A stretch of 64,000 nucleotides of DNA from Canibacter zhoujuaniae (GCF_011752005.1 NZ_JAAIJZ010000001.1:682001-746000), one strand, 5' to 3'. Positions 34,966-43,346 are shown, numbered from the stretch's first letter. Numbers and translations are program-made. The notes: generated by a model from the letters alone, not told the origin.

Positions 34966-36243
34966 TTACAGCGGAGCGCAAAATTTTTCACGACCGTCGA
35001 TAATCGTGCGGCGATTTAGTCCGGCACCGGCTTCTACCAGTTCGGCGAGCACCTCTTTAGGATCAGCGCTAGCCGTCTCAAAAAATGCAAGATCTGCGCT
35101 AGCTCCCGCAACAAGCTGGCCGATCCGCTTCTCCCCCACCTGCTGACCGAGGGCTGTTGCTCCACCCAGCGTGAGGGCGGTAAAAAGCCGCTCGTGCAGG
35201 TCAGGCGCGGCATAGCCTTGGCGGCGGGCAATGTCATAGAGCAGGGCAACGTCTGCCAGCGGGTCGAGGCTTGGTGACGAGGAGAGCGAGTCTGTGCCAA
35301 CCGCTATGTGATTGCCCTCGCTGAGATAGGCCGCAACCGGCGGTTCGTCTAAGCCGATCACACTGTTTGAACGGGGGCAGAGAGCCACCGCTGTGCCGCG
35401 AGCGCGCAGCAGGGCACGATCGTCAGCGTCTACGTATACGCCGTGCGCGATGTGACAGTCTGGCCCGAGCACACCGAGTTGATCAACGAATTTAGTTGAC
35501 GATACTCCGATACCGCGCTGCCGTAGGTCGGTGAAGCTGTCACTGCCGGTGCTCGCCCAATCTGAAACTCCGCCGAGCAGGCCGCCCTCGTCTGCGTCTT
35601 CAGCGAGGTGAATGTGCAGTCTGAGCCCCGCTTCACGCGCAATATCTGGCAGATCCAGCAGCGGCTCTACCCCGAGCGAGTAGGGTGCGTGCGGAGAGAC
35701 GCCAGCAGCTGGCGGTGTGGGGATCGCGTGCACCTGGGCACGCACATCAGCAAGCTGTGCGGCACCCCAGTCGCTGTTGGTTTTACCGTAAATCTCCCAG
35801 AAGGTGACGCCGTGCATTCCGGCGTCGTGCAGGGCGGTTAGTGCTTCGCGGTCGGTCACAACATCCGCCGCAGCTGTGACGCCCGCCCGCAAGGAGAGCT
35901 GAGTGCCGGTCTGGGCTGCTGCCTGCCAGTCGTGTTGTTCGCGGTGATACACGAGGTCAAAGGCATCACCCCACTGTTTAAACCCGCTGTACTGCTTCTC
36001 TGCAACCTCTGCCATGCAGGTGTACTGCAGATGGGTGTGCGCGTTTACCAACCCCGGGGTGAGGGCGCCCTCCCACCGTTCTTCGGTGAAGCGGAGGCCG
36101 CGATCCTGTAACTGCTGCAGCACCCAGGCGCGATCGCCAACGTGCAGGATTCGATCTTGCAGCACTGCAACCGCTCCGTCTTTAATCGCCGGCCCCGTTA
36201 TTGGGAAAACTGTTCGCGCGCTGTAGACCGTTACCTTGGACAC
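34966..36243 (-). CDS. Amidohydrolase, MTA/SAH deaminase-like
   Basis: 425 residues of the TrzA/AtzA/MtaD branch of metal-dependent hydrolases. All metal ligands are present: His69 and His71 (NAHTHL), His212 (HIHLAED, with Glu215 as general acid), His267 (HGVYV) and Asp318 (VGTDSLSSSP). GVSPHAPYS (His185) is the substrate-loop motif shared by adenosine-type deaminases such as MtaD and aminodeoxyfutalosine deaminase. A deaminated nucleoside product is therefore likely, but the substrate is inferred. The GTG start has GGAGGG just upstream and overlaps the end of the adenosylhomocysteinase-like gene by 13 nt, so the two are made together. Confidence 0.8.
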   Translation of the reverse strand: MSKVTVYSARTVFPITGPAIKDGAVAVLQDRILHVGDRAWVLQQLQDRGLRFTEERWEGALTPGLVNAHTHLQYTCMAEVAEKQYSGFKQWGDAFDLVYHREQHDWQAAAQTGTQLSLRAGVTAAADVVTDREALTALHDAGMHGVTFWEIYGKTNSDWGAAQLADVRAQVHAIPTPPAAGVSPHAPYSLGVEPLLDLPDIAREAGLRLHIHLAEDADEGGLLGGVSDWASTGSDSFTDLRQRGIGVSSTKFVDQLGVLGPDCHIAHGVYVDADDRALLRARGTAVALCPRSNSVIGLDEPPVAAYLSEGNHIAVGTDSLSSSPSLDPLADVALLYDIARRQGYAAPDLHERLFTALTLGGATALGQQVGEKRIGQLVAGASADLAFFETASADPKEVLAELVEAGAGLNRRTIIDGREKFCAPL

Positions 36244-38021
36244 GCACCCTCCTCTTCTCTGTAGCGGTGGTTTTGCCAGGGGGTGAGAGCTTCGCGGCTG
36301 GGCGCCGTATAACTGCCGGAATAGGTTTCAGCATCAAGATTGAGGGCGACTCGCGCAATATCGCGCACAGCCTGGGCGGATAGTTCGTAAACCGCTGGTC
36401 GGGCTTCAGCTAACTCAGTTCTAAGTTGCAGCAACGCCGCTGCCTGAGTTGCAAAACTGAGATCCATAACCTCTATTGGGTTACCCTCACCACTTGTGTA
36501 ATTAACGCCGTGCCCAAAAGCCAAAATATGCACGTCTGTGTTTGTGTCTACGCGTCTGAGCGTGAGTGCGCCAGCGTAGGGTGACTCCACCTGTTGCACA
36601 GCGCCGTCTGCCAGGGCTGCAGCACTGTTAATTTCGTCTGTCACGCCCCCGGCAACCGCAAAAACAGCATCCGATTTTGCAGCTAAAATTTCTGCGACTC
36701 CGATTGTGTCGCGGTAGCCGGTGGCGCTCACTACAATGTCAGCGGTAGCAACCGCTTGAGCGGTATGGGCAGTGTGAAAACCATCTGTTTGTGCCTGCAG
36801 GGCACGCAGTGGATCCCGCTCAACCACAGTCACTTTCGCGCCCAGCGCGCGAGCAGCTCGCACCACCCCGAAGCCGACCGGGCCGAAACCAAACACCAGA
36901 ATCTCACTATCGATAAGCGGCCTATCCAGATCGTATGCGATAGTCAGGATGCAGCTTTCTCCTGTGCCAACCCGATTATCAAAAAGTGTTTTAGTTGGGG
37001 CGTCGTTCACCGCTACAACCGGCACCCGCAAGGCCCCCGCAGCCGCCATCCCTCTGAGGGGTGTGACACCGCTCGTGGTTTCTTCTGCGACGCCGCGCAG
37101 CTGCTGCAAACTTTCGGGGTGCGCAAGATGTAAAAGTCGCACCAAGTGCGCCCCATCGTCAATCAACCAGTGCGGCTTCCAAGACACTGCCTTCTGGGCA
37201 GCTCGGATATCTGCGGCACGGTCTTCGATCTCAGTTTGTTGTGGCGTAAAAACGATTATTTCCCGGTCTTGAAGAGCTGCAGCAACTGCTGGGTCGCACT
37301 CATTAGCCGGGGCAAATACCGCTACATCAGCTCCGGTGCGCTCCCGCAACAACAGTGCCAGCGTGGCGGTTTTGGGCTCCAAAATCAGGCTGATAAGAAT
37401 TTTTTCGCCCCGCATATCACCAAGTTTTTGCACCAACCGCGCGGTGGTCGTCATATGCGATTTCGCCCACGCTAGGCGGCCTGCGGCATCAGCCTGTCTG
37501 AAATCAAAATTGTGGCTCGTGGCGACGCCGATTTGCCTGCCGTTTCTAAGGCTGATCAGCGTTAGAGCGGCACGCGGTGCATCCGGCACAACTGTGCCGC
37601 CCGCAGCTGTGAGCTGTTTAGTTAGCGCCTCAGAAAGCGCAGTCACCTCATCTGCGCACCTAACGACCGGCACAAAAATAGGTGTTAAAGCCGCACTCAA
37701 ATTGTCTTCAGCACCGTTTCGAGAGTCAGTGGCAGCAGCTGTGCGCGCAGCAGCGGGTGCTGTTAGCAATTTTGCTGCCGCGTGCGCATCTGTAAAGAAT
37801 ACAAACTGTGCCGCGCCCGCTCCGCTATCAGTCGCGCCTGTGTCAAGCCCGCCAAGCCCACTAGCAATCTCCCGCACCACAGTTAGCGCCGGATGGTCCT
37901 TCTCACCGACAACAGCAAAGGTGGCGCCGGCGATCATTTGATTACCAACGCGCGCGGCCGCTACTACGGCACGTTGAGCTGCTAAGAAATGTGCCCTATT
38001 GCGCAAAGCAAAACCCGCCAC
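36231..38021 (-). CDS. Adenosylhomocysteinase-like protein with altered active site and N-terminal extension
   Basis: 596 residues. About 190 residues of unrecognised Ala-rich N-terminal sequence precede a region that aligns by eye along the whole S-adenosylhomocysteine hydrolase core: EETTSGV (Glu314), VNDAPTK-TLFDN (Lys344, Asp348, Asn349), Rossmann motif GFGPVGFG (378-385) with VVERDP, and GEGNPIEVMDLSF. Three catalytic histidines of the true enzyme are missing: LHLE-KTA reads LILEPKTA (Ile213), IGHFD reads AGGVT (Gly459) and GHP reads GNP (Asn514). It keeps the NAD and ribose-contact features, so a changed reaction is likely. GTG 38021 is chosen (GAAGG upstream); it begins 1 nt after the lipoprotein gene stop. 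Confidence 0.72.
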   Translation of the reverse strand: MAGFALRNRAHFLAAQRAVVAAARVGNQMIAGATFAVVGEKDHPALTVVREIASGLGGLDTGATDSGAGAAQFVFFTDAHAAAKLLTAPAAARTAAATDSRNGAEDNLSAALTPIFVPVVRCADEVTALSEALTKQLTAAGGTVVPDAPRAALTLISLRNGRQIGVATSHNFDFRQADAAGRLAWAKSHMTTTARLVQKLGDMRGEKILISLILEPKTATLALLLRERTGADVAVFAPANECDPAVAAALQDREIIVFTPQQTEIEDRAADIRAAQKAVSWKPHWLIDDGAHLVRLLHLAHPESLQQLRGVAEETTSGVTPLRGMAAAGALRVPVVAVNDAPTKTLFDNRVGTGESCILTIAYDLDRPLIDSEILVFGFGPVGFGVVRAARALGAKVTVVERDPLRALQAQTDGFHTAHTAQAVATADIVVSATGYRDTIGVAEILAAKSDAVFAVAGGVTDEINSAAALADGAVQQVESPYAGALTLRRVDTNTDVHILAFGHGVNYTSGEGNPIEVMDLSFATQAAALLQLRTELAEARPAVYELSAQAVRDIARVALNLDAETYSGSYTAPSREALTPWQNHRYREEEGACPR

Positions 38022-38022
38022 T

Positions 38023-38649
38023 TTAGCCTTCAGATTGACTCTCAGAATCTGCTGGCGTTTTATCACCATCGCCAGAGTCGGTCGTCGCCTCCTCCTGCGC
38101 TACAGCCTGACACTCCGCGAGCATTCCCTGCTCGTCCACGGCCAAACCGAGAGTTTTTCGCAAGTCAGTAATCACTGCTGCATCGGCAACCGCACCCCAG
38201 TCAAATTTGAGCAGTTCTGTTGCGCTAAGCTCCCGAGCCCCCGCGGCCGCTGCTGTGTACTGCTGCAACGCCTCGTTCACCTTCTCAAACTTAGGTGCAA
38301 CTTCCAGCGAAAGCTCTGCCGCATCAGATGCAAGCTGTTGATTAGCCGTCGTATACGCGGCCGCTAGTTTATCGAGCGCTTCCTGAGCCTGGATTCGCAG
38401 TAGCTCTATCTCCGGCGCCGCAAGCCCATTCTCTGCACCCTGCCGCAACTGGGAGAGGCTGTATTGTACTGCAGCATAGGCATCATTTATTGGGCACACC
38501 GCCTGCAGATAGTGCCGCCCGACCTCATCTAGCGGCAGCACATCCTTCACCTTTTCGACCGTTTCAGTCGCATAGGCGCAGCCGCTTAAAGAGGCCACAA
38601 AACCAGCAGCCAGGATCACAGATGCAATTCGCACTCGTCTACTTTGCAT
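38023..38649 (-). CDS. Putative lipoprotein, 208 aa
   Basis: Signal peptide with lipobox (LAAGFVASLSGC, Cys about residue 22), then a mostly helical, Ala/Glu/Leu-rich mature part with two remaining Cys (AVCPINDAYA near 50 and LAECQAVAQE near 180) and an acidic Ser/Glu tail. It is probably an extracytoplasmic helical bundle anchored by lipid. I do not recognise the family. ATG 38649 is preferred to an in-frame TTG six codons upstream. It overlaps the end of the upstream 224-aa gene by 11 nt and its stop is 1 nt before the adenosylhomocysteinase-like start, so it is inside that operon. Confidence 0.68.
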   Translation of the reverse strand: MQSRRVRIASVILAAGFVASLSGCAYATETVEKVKDVLPLDEVGRHYLQAVCPINDAYAAVQYSLSQLRQGAENGLAAPEIELLRIQAQEALDKLAAAYTTANQQLASDAAELSLEVAPKFEKVNEALQQYTAAAAGARELSATELLKFDWGAVADAAVITDLRKTLGLAVDEQGMLAECQAVAQEEATTDSGDGDKTPADSESQSEG

Positions 38650-39313
38650 CCTGTTTGCGCCCTCCAAAAAGTTTGCTGAACAGCCGCGGCTGCGCTGTAG
38701 AGGGAGGGGTTACAAGGTTTTGCAGATCGGTTGCGAAAGCCTCGATACGCTCCTTGCGGCGTTCCTGATATTCAGCGCTGTGATCGCCACTGTAGTAGGG
38801 GTGTGTCGCCATTTCAGCGAGTGAACTACCAATCTCAGCCCAAGCCTGCTCCCAGGCGCTGACAGCTGACTTATCTAGATAGTTTTTGTCGTCAGCCCAA
38901 GCCTGCAACTGTTCAGCAATGCCCAAATACACTTTTTCACGGTGTTCAAGAATGTAGTCGTCGGCTCTGCCGTACTCTGTTTCGGTAAAGGTTGCGCGAC
39001 CGTAGACCTGAATATCGCGGCGCAGATCGCGGATCCGACTCGCATCATTTTCGCGCTCCAGCGCCAAATCTAGCGCGACCTTGCGCACCAGTTCGCGCAC
39101 TTTTTTACCGTCATAGTCTTCTTTGCGCTTTAAAGCATCCATGATGATCGCGTTTTTAACAGTCATGCGCACAGCAACATCGGCGACCAATACGCCCTGT
39201 TCAACGATCTCTGCGACCGGGGCGAGTTCACGTTTTGGTAGGTTGCGCGCTGAGCTTTGGTTACTGCGTGAAGTCTGAACGACTAACCGCCGAACCTTCT
39301 CCCAGAAACCCAC
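38639..39313 (-). CDS. Hypothetical cytoplasmic protein, 224 aa
   Basis: Highly charged, helical protein without signal peptide. The first 30 residues are basic and polar (RRLVVQTSRSNQSSARNLPKRE), then helices with DYDGKKVRELVRKVALDLALE and AWEQAWAEIGSSLAEMATHPYY; the C-terminus is basic (RLFSKLFGGRK). No catalytic motif or known fold is evident. The GTG start has AGGAG 7 nt upstream. It is the first gene of the compact unit: this gene, lipoprotein, adenosylhomocysteinase-like, amidohydrolase (all overlapping or nearly so). Function unknown. Confidence 0.65.
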   Translation of the reverse strand: MGFWEKVRRLVVQTSRSNQSSARNLPKRELAPVAEIVEQGVLVADVAVRMTVKNAIIMDALKRKEDYDGKKVRELVRKVALDLALERENDASRIRDLRRDIQVYGRATFTETEYGRADDYILEHREKVYLGIAEQLQAWADDKNYLDKSAVSAWEQAWAEIGSSLAEMATHPYYSGDHSAEYQERRKERIEAFATDLQNLVTPPSTAQPRLFSKLFGGRKQDAK

Positions 39314-39399
39314 TGCTAACTCCTGCCCGCGACGCCCAAATACTCTACCTATTTAGTATTGCTTAAAACCGAGTTTTCTGCACCCCAGATTACGCAGTA

Positions 39400-39435
39400 T
39401 TAAGCCCGCTGTAACAAAAGTTACAGCGGGCTTAA
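39400..39435. terminator. Perfect 16-bp inverted repeat, probable metPS terminator
   Basis: Arms 39400-39415 and 39420-39435 are perfectly complementary around AAAA, 23 nt beyond the metS stop. The arms end in TTAA, giving a modest T run on either strand. There is no gene between this and the 224-aa gene. Confidence 0.7.
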
Positions 39436-39458
39436 GTCGGAGTTAAATTAGACCGAAA

Positions 39459-39605
39459 TCAAAAAGATTCGCGATCGATTTCTTCGCCGCCCTCTGGATA
39501 GTGGTCGACCTCCGGTTTGCGCAGGTAAAAAGCTACCGCTGCGCCGAGACCGCCCCACAGAAGAACCGCAGAGACAATAAACATTATGAGTGCTGAGCTG
39601 TTCAT
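39459..39605 (-). CDS. metS: Methionine/alanine importer small subunit
   Basis: 48 residues: one membrane helix (LIMFIVSAVLLWGGLGAAVAF reads as residues 6-26), then YLRKPE and an acidic tail (DHYPEGGEEID). This matches MetS, the small partner needed by the MetP sodium-dependent importer in Corynebacterium glutamicum. It starts 3 nt after the metP stop, with GGAGA inside the end of metP as ribosome site. The gene pair and the Y-x-R-P segment after the helix support the call. Confidence 0.88.
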   Translation of the reverse strand: MNSSALIMFIVSAVLLWGGLGAAVAFYLRKPEVDHYPEGGEEIDRESF

Positions 39606-39608
39606 GGC

Positions 39609-41213
39609 TTAGCTCTCCTTTCCTGCTGAAGGATCAAAGGCAGCTGCGTTAGCGATCTCATCTGCTGGCTTTGCTCCAGGAATTGGCGGCCATGCCTTAA
39701 AGCCGCGCACAGGGGTGTTCCACGGCAGCAGCGTCAGCACGATGGAGGCGATCAGCATGAGTGCGAGTGTGCCCCAACCGAACACGCCCAAGTACCAGCC
39801 CTCATAACCCTCATAGCCGTCACTAACTGTTGAAATAATCACCTGCACGAGCATGTAACCGATAACCAGCGGGGCGAGGATCCCCACAAAGACCTGCCAG
39901 ATCTTACCAACCTTGAATGTTGAGATCGCTGACAGGTGGCCCGCAAGCTCGCCACCACGACGGTTGACCCAGATGACCAGCACAACGGTGACGATTGCTG
40001 ATGCCACAATGCCCATCTGGTTTGAGAAGAAGTCGAGGGTGTCGAGCGTGATGAGGCCCGTTGTGGTGCCGATCAGCAGCACCGAAATAACCGCCATCGG
40101 CAGGCCAACGCCCCAAGTTGCGGCGCCGCGTGAGAGCCCGAACTTGTCAATGAAGCCGGCCAGCACAACCTCCAAAATAGACAGCAGTGAGGTAAACCCG
40201 GCCAACAGCAGTGAGCCGAAGAACAGCGTTCCAAACAGCCACGACAGCGGCAGCGCTGACACAATCGCTGGGAAGGTTGCAAACGCAAGCATTGGCCCGG
40301 TTAGCCCCTCCAGATCACCAACGGCAACACCCTGTGTGTGAGCAAGGTAGCCAAGCGCAGCAAACACACCAACACCCGCGAGCAGCTCGAATGAGCTGTT
40401 ACCGAAGGCCACAACAAGACCGGATGAGGCCATGTTTGCGCGACGCTTTTGGTATGAGCTGTAGGTGATCATAATGCCGAAAGCAACAGACAGGGAGAAG
40501 AAGATCTGACCGTATGCGGCAACCCAAATCTGTGGTTTACCCAGCTGTGAAAAGTCGGGGGTGAAGAAGGCGTTCAGACCGTCTACCGCACCAGGCTGCA
40601 AGAGCGCACCAATCACCAGCGCCAAGAAGCTCACAAACAGCAGCGGGATTGTAATGCTGTTGGCTTTCTGCACACCCTTAGCCACACCCAGCGCCAAAAC
40701 AGCAAGCACAAGCACCCAGAAAACCACCATCGGGATAACAACCGCGGGCACGAGGTCAAAGGTGAGCTGATTCTCGGTATCGAGCTGCAGATAATCGAAG
40801 AGGAAGAACTCCTGTGTGCTAGCGCCACTCTCCCAGTTCTGCTTGAAGCTGAAAATGAAGAACATACTGGTCCAGGCAATCACCGCGGTGTAGTAGATCG
40901 CGATGATGACGTTAATCATCACCTGGAACCAACCGAGTGTCTCACCCGGGCGCCCCGCCGCACGCCGCAAAGCCAGCGGTGCTGAACCACGGAAGCGGTG
41001 ACCGATTGCGTAATCAAGCAACAGAATTACAACGCCAGCTGTCAGCAGCGCGATGAGGTATGGCAGGAGGAAAGCGCCGCCGCCATTTTGATATGCAACG
41101 CCGGGGAAACGCCAGATGTTTCCCAGACCGACTGCAGAACCAAGCGCTGCGAGGATGAATCCTGATTGGCTCGTCCAGGCACCGCGCTGGTACTTAGATG
41201 TTTTTTGCGCCAT
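39609..41213 (-). CDS. metP: Sodium-dependent methionine/alanine importer large subunit (NSS family)
   Basis: 534 residues with about 12 membrane segments. The neurotransmitter-sodium-symporter signature is at the N-terminus: LGSAVGLGNIWRFPGVAYQNGGGAF read in two parts (SAVGLGNIWRFP, then NGGGAFLLPYL), which forms the sodium and substrate site. ATG 41213 is chosen over a TTG six codons upstream because the family begins near here and GGAAGG precedes it. With MetS it imports methionine and alanine. About 150 nt precede it without another gene; no known riboswitch was recognised there. Confidence 0.9.
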   Translation of the reverse strand: MAQKTSKYQRGAWTSQSGFILAALGSAVGLGNIWRFPGVAYQNGGGAFLLPYLIALLTAGVVILLLDYAIGHRFRGSAPLALRRAAGRPGETLGWFQVMINVIIAIYYTAVIAWTSMFFIFSFKQNWESGASTQEFFLFDYLQLDTENQLTFDLVPAVVIPMVVFWVLVLAVLALGVAKGVQKANSITIPLLFVSFLALVIGALLQPGAVDGLNAFFTPDFSQLGKPQIWVAAYGQIFFSLSVAFGIMITYSSYQKRRANMASSGLVVAFGNSSFELLAGVGVFAALGYLAHTQGVAVGDLEGLTGPMLAFATFPAIVSALPLSWLFGTLFFGSLLLAGFTSLLSILEVVLAGFIDKFGLSRGAATWGVGLPMAVISVLLIGTTTGLITLDTLDFFSNQMGIVASAIVTVVLVIWVNRRGGELAGHLSAISTFKVGKIWQVFVGILAPLVIGYMLVQVIISTVSDGYEGYEGWYLGVFGWGTLALMLIASIVLTLLPWNTPVRGFKAWPPIPGAKPADEIANAAAFDPSAGKES

Positions 41214-41365
41214 TTCTATGACACCTTCCAATAAAACTCTGATGAGAAGCTGTCCGATGTCTTCGTTGACGTTAATCGCGGCTTGTGGCGTTGTGTCACG
41301 CTGAGAAGCGCACCGGCCTAGGGGTGTTTAGAAACCTTATTTTACAGGCTCTATAGACGATATTG

Positions 41366-42469
41366 TCACTTATCCTCCAACCAATTTGCAAACACGGCCT
41401 GCTCGTGTGCATTCAGGTCAGAAGTAAGAGCTGCCGCAACCTGCTGTTCCACAGTCTGCGTATCACTCAATGCGCTCCACTGCGGGCTGTTATCTTTATC
41501 AATAATGCGAGCGCGCACGCCCTCTCGAAAATCCGCTCGCGCCACCAGCCGGAAGAGCACGATCAGGTCTGAGCCGAGAGCGGTTAGCGGAGTTAGCTGC
41601 TTACTGCGGTTTTGCACGACCCGCCACAGCGCAACTGCCGCAGTGAAGGGGCAAACCTCTGCAGCCTGCACAGCAAGATTCTTACCGTACTCAGATTTTG
41701 CAGATTTGAGTAGCTCAAACAGGTGCTGTAGCGCCTCAAGCGGCCCGCCGGGCAGGTTTAACAGTGTTTCTGGCTGCAGGGCGGGTGCAAGATCCGCAGC
41801 AAGTTCTGCGAGCGGATCGCGCGTAAGCTCCTCTTTCTGCAGCGCAAACTCGCGCACAATATCCTGCGGTGTTTGATTCTCCGAAATATTAGAAAGCGCC
41901 TGCGTCAAAGCGTCATGGTCTGCTGCTGCAACAGCAAAGTCTGCAAAGTCGTTGTCGAGTGCCGCACGCGCGCCAAAGCTTGCGCTAACCGCCGCCGCAA
42001 TCTCTCCAAAACCCGGCTGTGAGCTTGCGAGGATACGGTTAATCCCAACGTCGGGGATGATGCCGATGCGCGTCTCAGGCATCGCCATTGTGATATCCGG
42101 TGTCACAACCCTGACCTGTGCGTGACTGCCGAGCCCGATACCGCCGCCCATTGTGATACCGTGCATGAGCGACACAATCGGTATTTTGCTTGTCGCGATC
42201 GCATAATCGGTGTTGTATTCAGCGAATAAAAACTCTTCTGCGGCGTGCAGATTTTCACTCATCTCTCGAATATCTCCGCCGGCGCAAAAGGCGCGCTCCC
42301 CCGCCCCGCGCAACACAATTACACGATGTCTGCTGGGGTCTGCGCCGCGCACAGCAGCGGTGAGAGCTAAACACATATTTTTTGTTAGCGCGTTTAATTT
42401 TTGCGGGCGGTTGAGTGTGATGATGAGAGCGCTTCCTCGCGACTCCACCCTAAGGTTTGACTCGTCCAT
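41366..42469 (-). CDS. Enoyl-CoA hydratase/isomerase family, 3-hydroxyisobutyryl-CoA hydrolase type
   Basis: 367 residues, longer than plain crotonases, as expected for HIBYL-CoA hydrolases. Motifs: FCAGGDIREM, MHGITMGGGIGLG (oxyanion), AMPETRIGIIPDVG (catalytic Glu and Asp of the hydrolase branch). The C-terminal ~150 residues form the extra helical region of this branch. The usual role is valine breakdown, releasing 3-hydroxyisobutyrate. ATG 42469 is chosen: it is followed by the family N-terminus and preceded by TAAACT 8 nt upstream on the minus strand. The longer frame would overlap the divergent gene. Confidence 0.83.
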   Translation of the reverse strand: MDESNLRVESRGSALIITLNRPQKLNALTKNMCLALTAAVRGADPSRHRVIVLRGAGERAFCAGGDIREMSENLHAAEEFLFAEYNTDYAIATSKIPIVSLMHGITMGGGIGLGSHAQVRVVTPDITMAMPETRIGIIPDVGINRILASSQPGFGEIAAAVSASFGARAALDNDFADFAVAAADHDALTQALSNISENQTPQDIVREFALQKEELTRDPLAELAADLAPALQPETLLNLPGGPLEALQHLFELLKSAKSEYGKNLAVQAAEVCPFTAAVALWRVVQNRSKQLTPLTALGSDLIVLFRLVARADFREGVRARIIDKDNSPQWSALSDTQTVEQQVAAALTSDLNAHEQAVFANWLEDK

Positions 42470-42477
42470 AAATTCAT

Positions 42478-42487
42478 AGTTTATTCT
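42478..42487. promoter_or_regulatory. Overlapping divergent -10 boxes of two leaderless genes
   Basis: On the plus strand TATTCT (42482-42487) ends 7 nt before ATG 42495. On the minus strand TAAACT (42483-42478) ends 8 nt before ATG 42469. The two boxes share two base pairs, and neither gene has a ribosome site. Confidence 0.55.
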
Positions 42488-42494
42488 GCACTGT

Positions 42495-43343
42495 ATGTGG
42501 GAAGACATTTACGGCAGCGATCCGCTAGAAAATATGCGTCCCCGCCGCGGTCCGGTAGAACGCAAAACAATAGTTCTGCAAAAAGGCCTGGTGCTGGAGC
42601 ACTCACAAACCGAATGGGCTGGGGCTGTTGTTGGCGCCGATAGTAAGTATGTGAAGTTGGAGGATTTTCGCGGCAGCGTTCGCACCTTCGCCATCAATGA
42701 CGCATTTCTGCTGGAGGGGAAACCTGTGCGCCTCACCCTGCCCACTCGTAAACCGCAGCGGCAGCGCACCGCCTCAGGCTCCTTTGCCGGTGAGGTGAAA
42801 ACCGGCAAGGCTCGCGCCCGTATCGCGCAACCAAGCCGTATTTTTGTTGAGGGGCGGCATGACGCAGAACTAATTGCGGACGTCTGGGGCGACGATCTGC
42901 GCGAGGTCGGGGTTGTTGTTGAGTATCTTGAGGGGGCGGATCACCTGCAGCGAGTGCTGCAGGAGTTTCAACCCACCGCTGCACGGCGGGCGGGTGTGCT
43001 GCTTGACCATCTGGTGCAAGGCTCTAAAGAGAGTCGGATCGCATCCACAGCTATTCCCGCAAGTCAGCGTGAATTCGTGCGGATCGTCGGGCATCCGTTC
43101 ATTGATATTTGGCAGGCGGTAAAACCTGAGCGGCTCGGGATACCCGCATGGCCTGAGATCCCGCACGGCACTGACTGGAAAACAGGGGTGTGTAAAAAGC
43201 TTGGCTGGCCGGCAGCGGATCAGGCAGATATTGCTGACGCATGGCAGCGGATCCGCGCGCGGGTGCGCGACTATCGCGACCTTGAGCCGAGCCTTGTGGG
43301 GCCGGTCGAGTCGCTCATAGATTTTGTGACCGTCGGCGTTTAA
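42495..43343 (+). CDS. DUF3097 family protein
   Basis: 282 residues. It matches the actinobacterial DUF3097 family: N-terminal RKTIVLQKGLVLEH and a beta-barrel-like region, a basic linker (TRKPQRQRTASG), then RIFVEGRHDAELIADVWGDD, GVVVEYLEGADHL and GVLLDHLVQGSKESRI. The acidic motifs (VEGRHDAEL and LLDHL) resemble the Toprim glutamate/aspartate sites of nucleases and primases; this is a visual comparison. Function is unknown; the conserved basic and acidic motifs suggest nucleic-acid binding. It begins at ATG 42495 with a leaderless -10 box and ends 16 nt before the next gene. Confidence 0.82.
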   Translation: MWEDIYGSDPLENMRPRRGPVERKTIVLQKGLVLEHSQTEWAGAVVGADSKYVKLEDFRGSVRTFAINDAFLLEGKPVRLTLPTRKPQRQRTASGSFAGEVKTGKARARIAQPSRIFVEGRHDAELIADVWGDDLREVGVVVEYLEGADHLQRVLQEFQPTAARRAGVLLDHLVQGSKESRIASTAIPASQREFVRIVGHPFIDIWQAVKPERLGIPAWPEIPHGTDWKTGVCKKLGWPAADQADIADAWQRIRARVRDYRDLEPSLVGPVESLIDFVTVGV

Positions 43344-43346
43344 CCC

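Noticed and set aside
41214..41365. Possible riboswitch in the metP leader
   Set aside because: No SAM, SAH or other riboswitch core could be traced in the 150 nt; only ordinary promoter-like AT stretches were seen.
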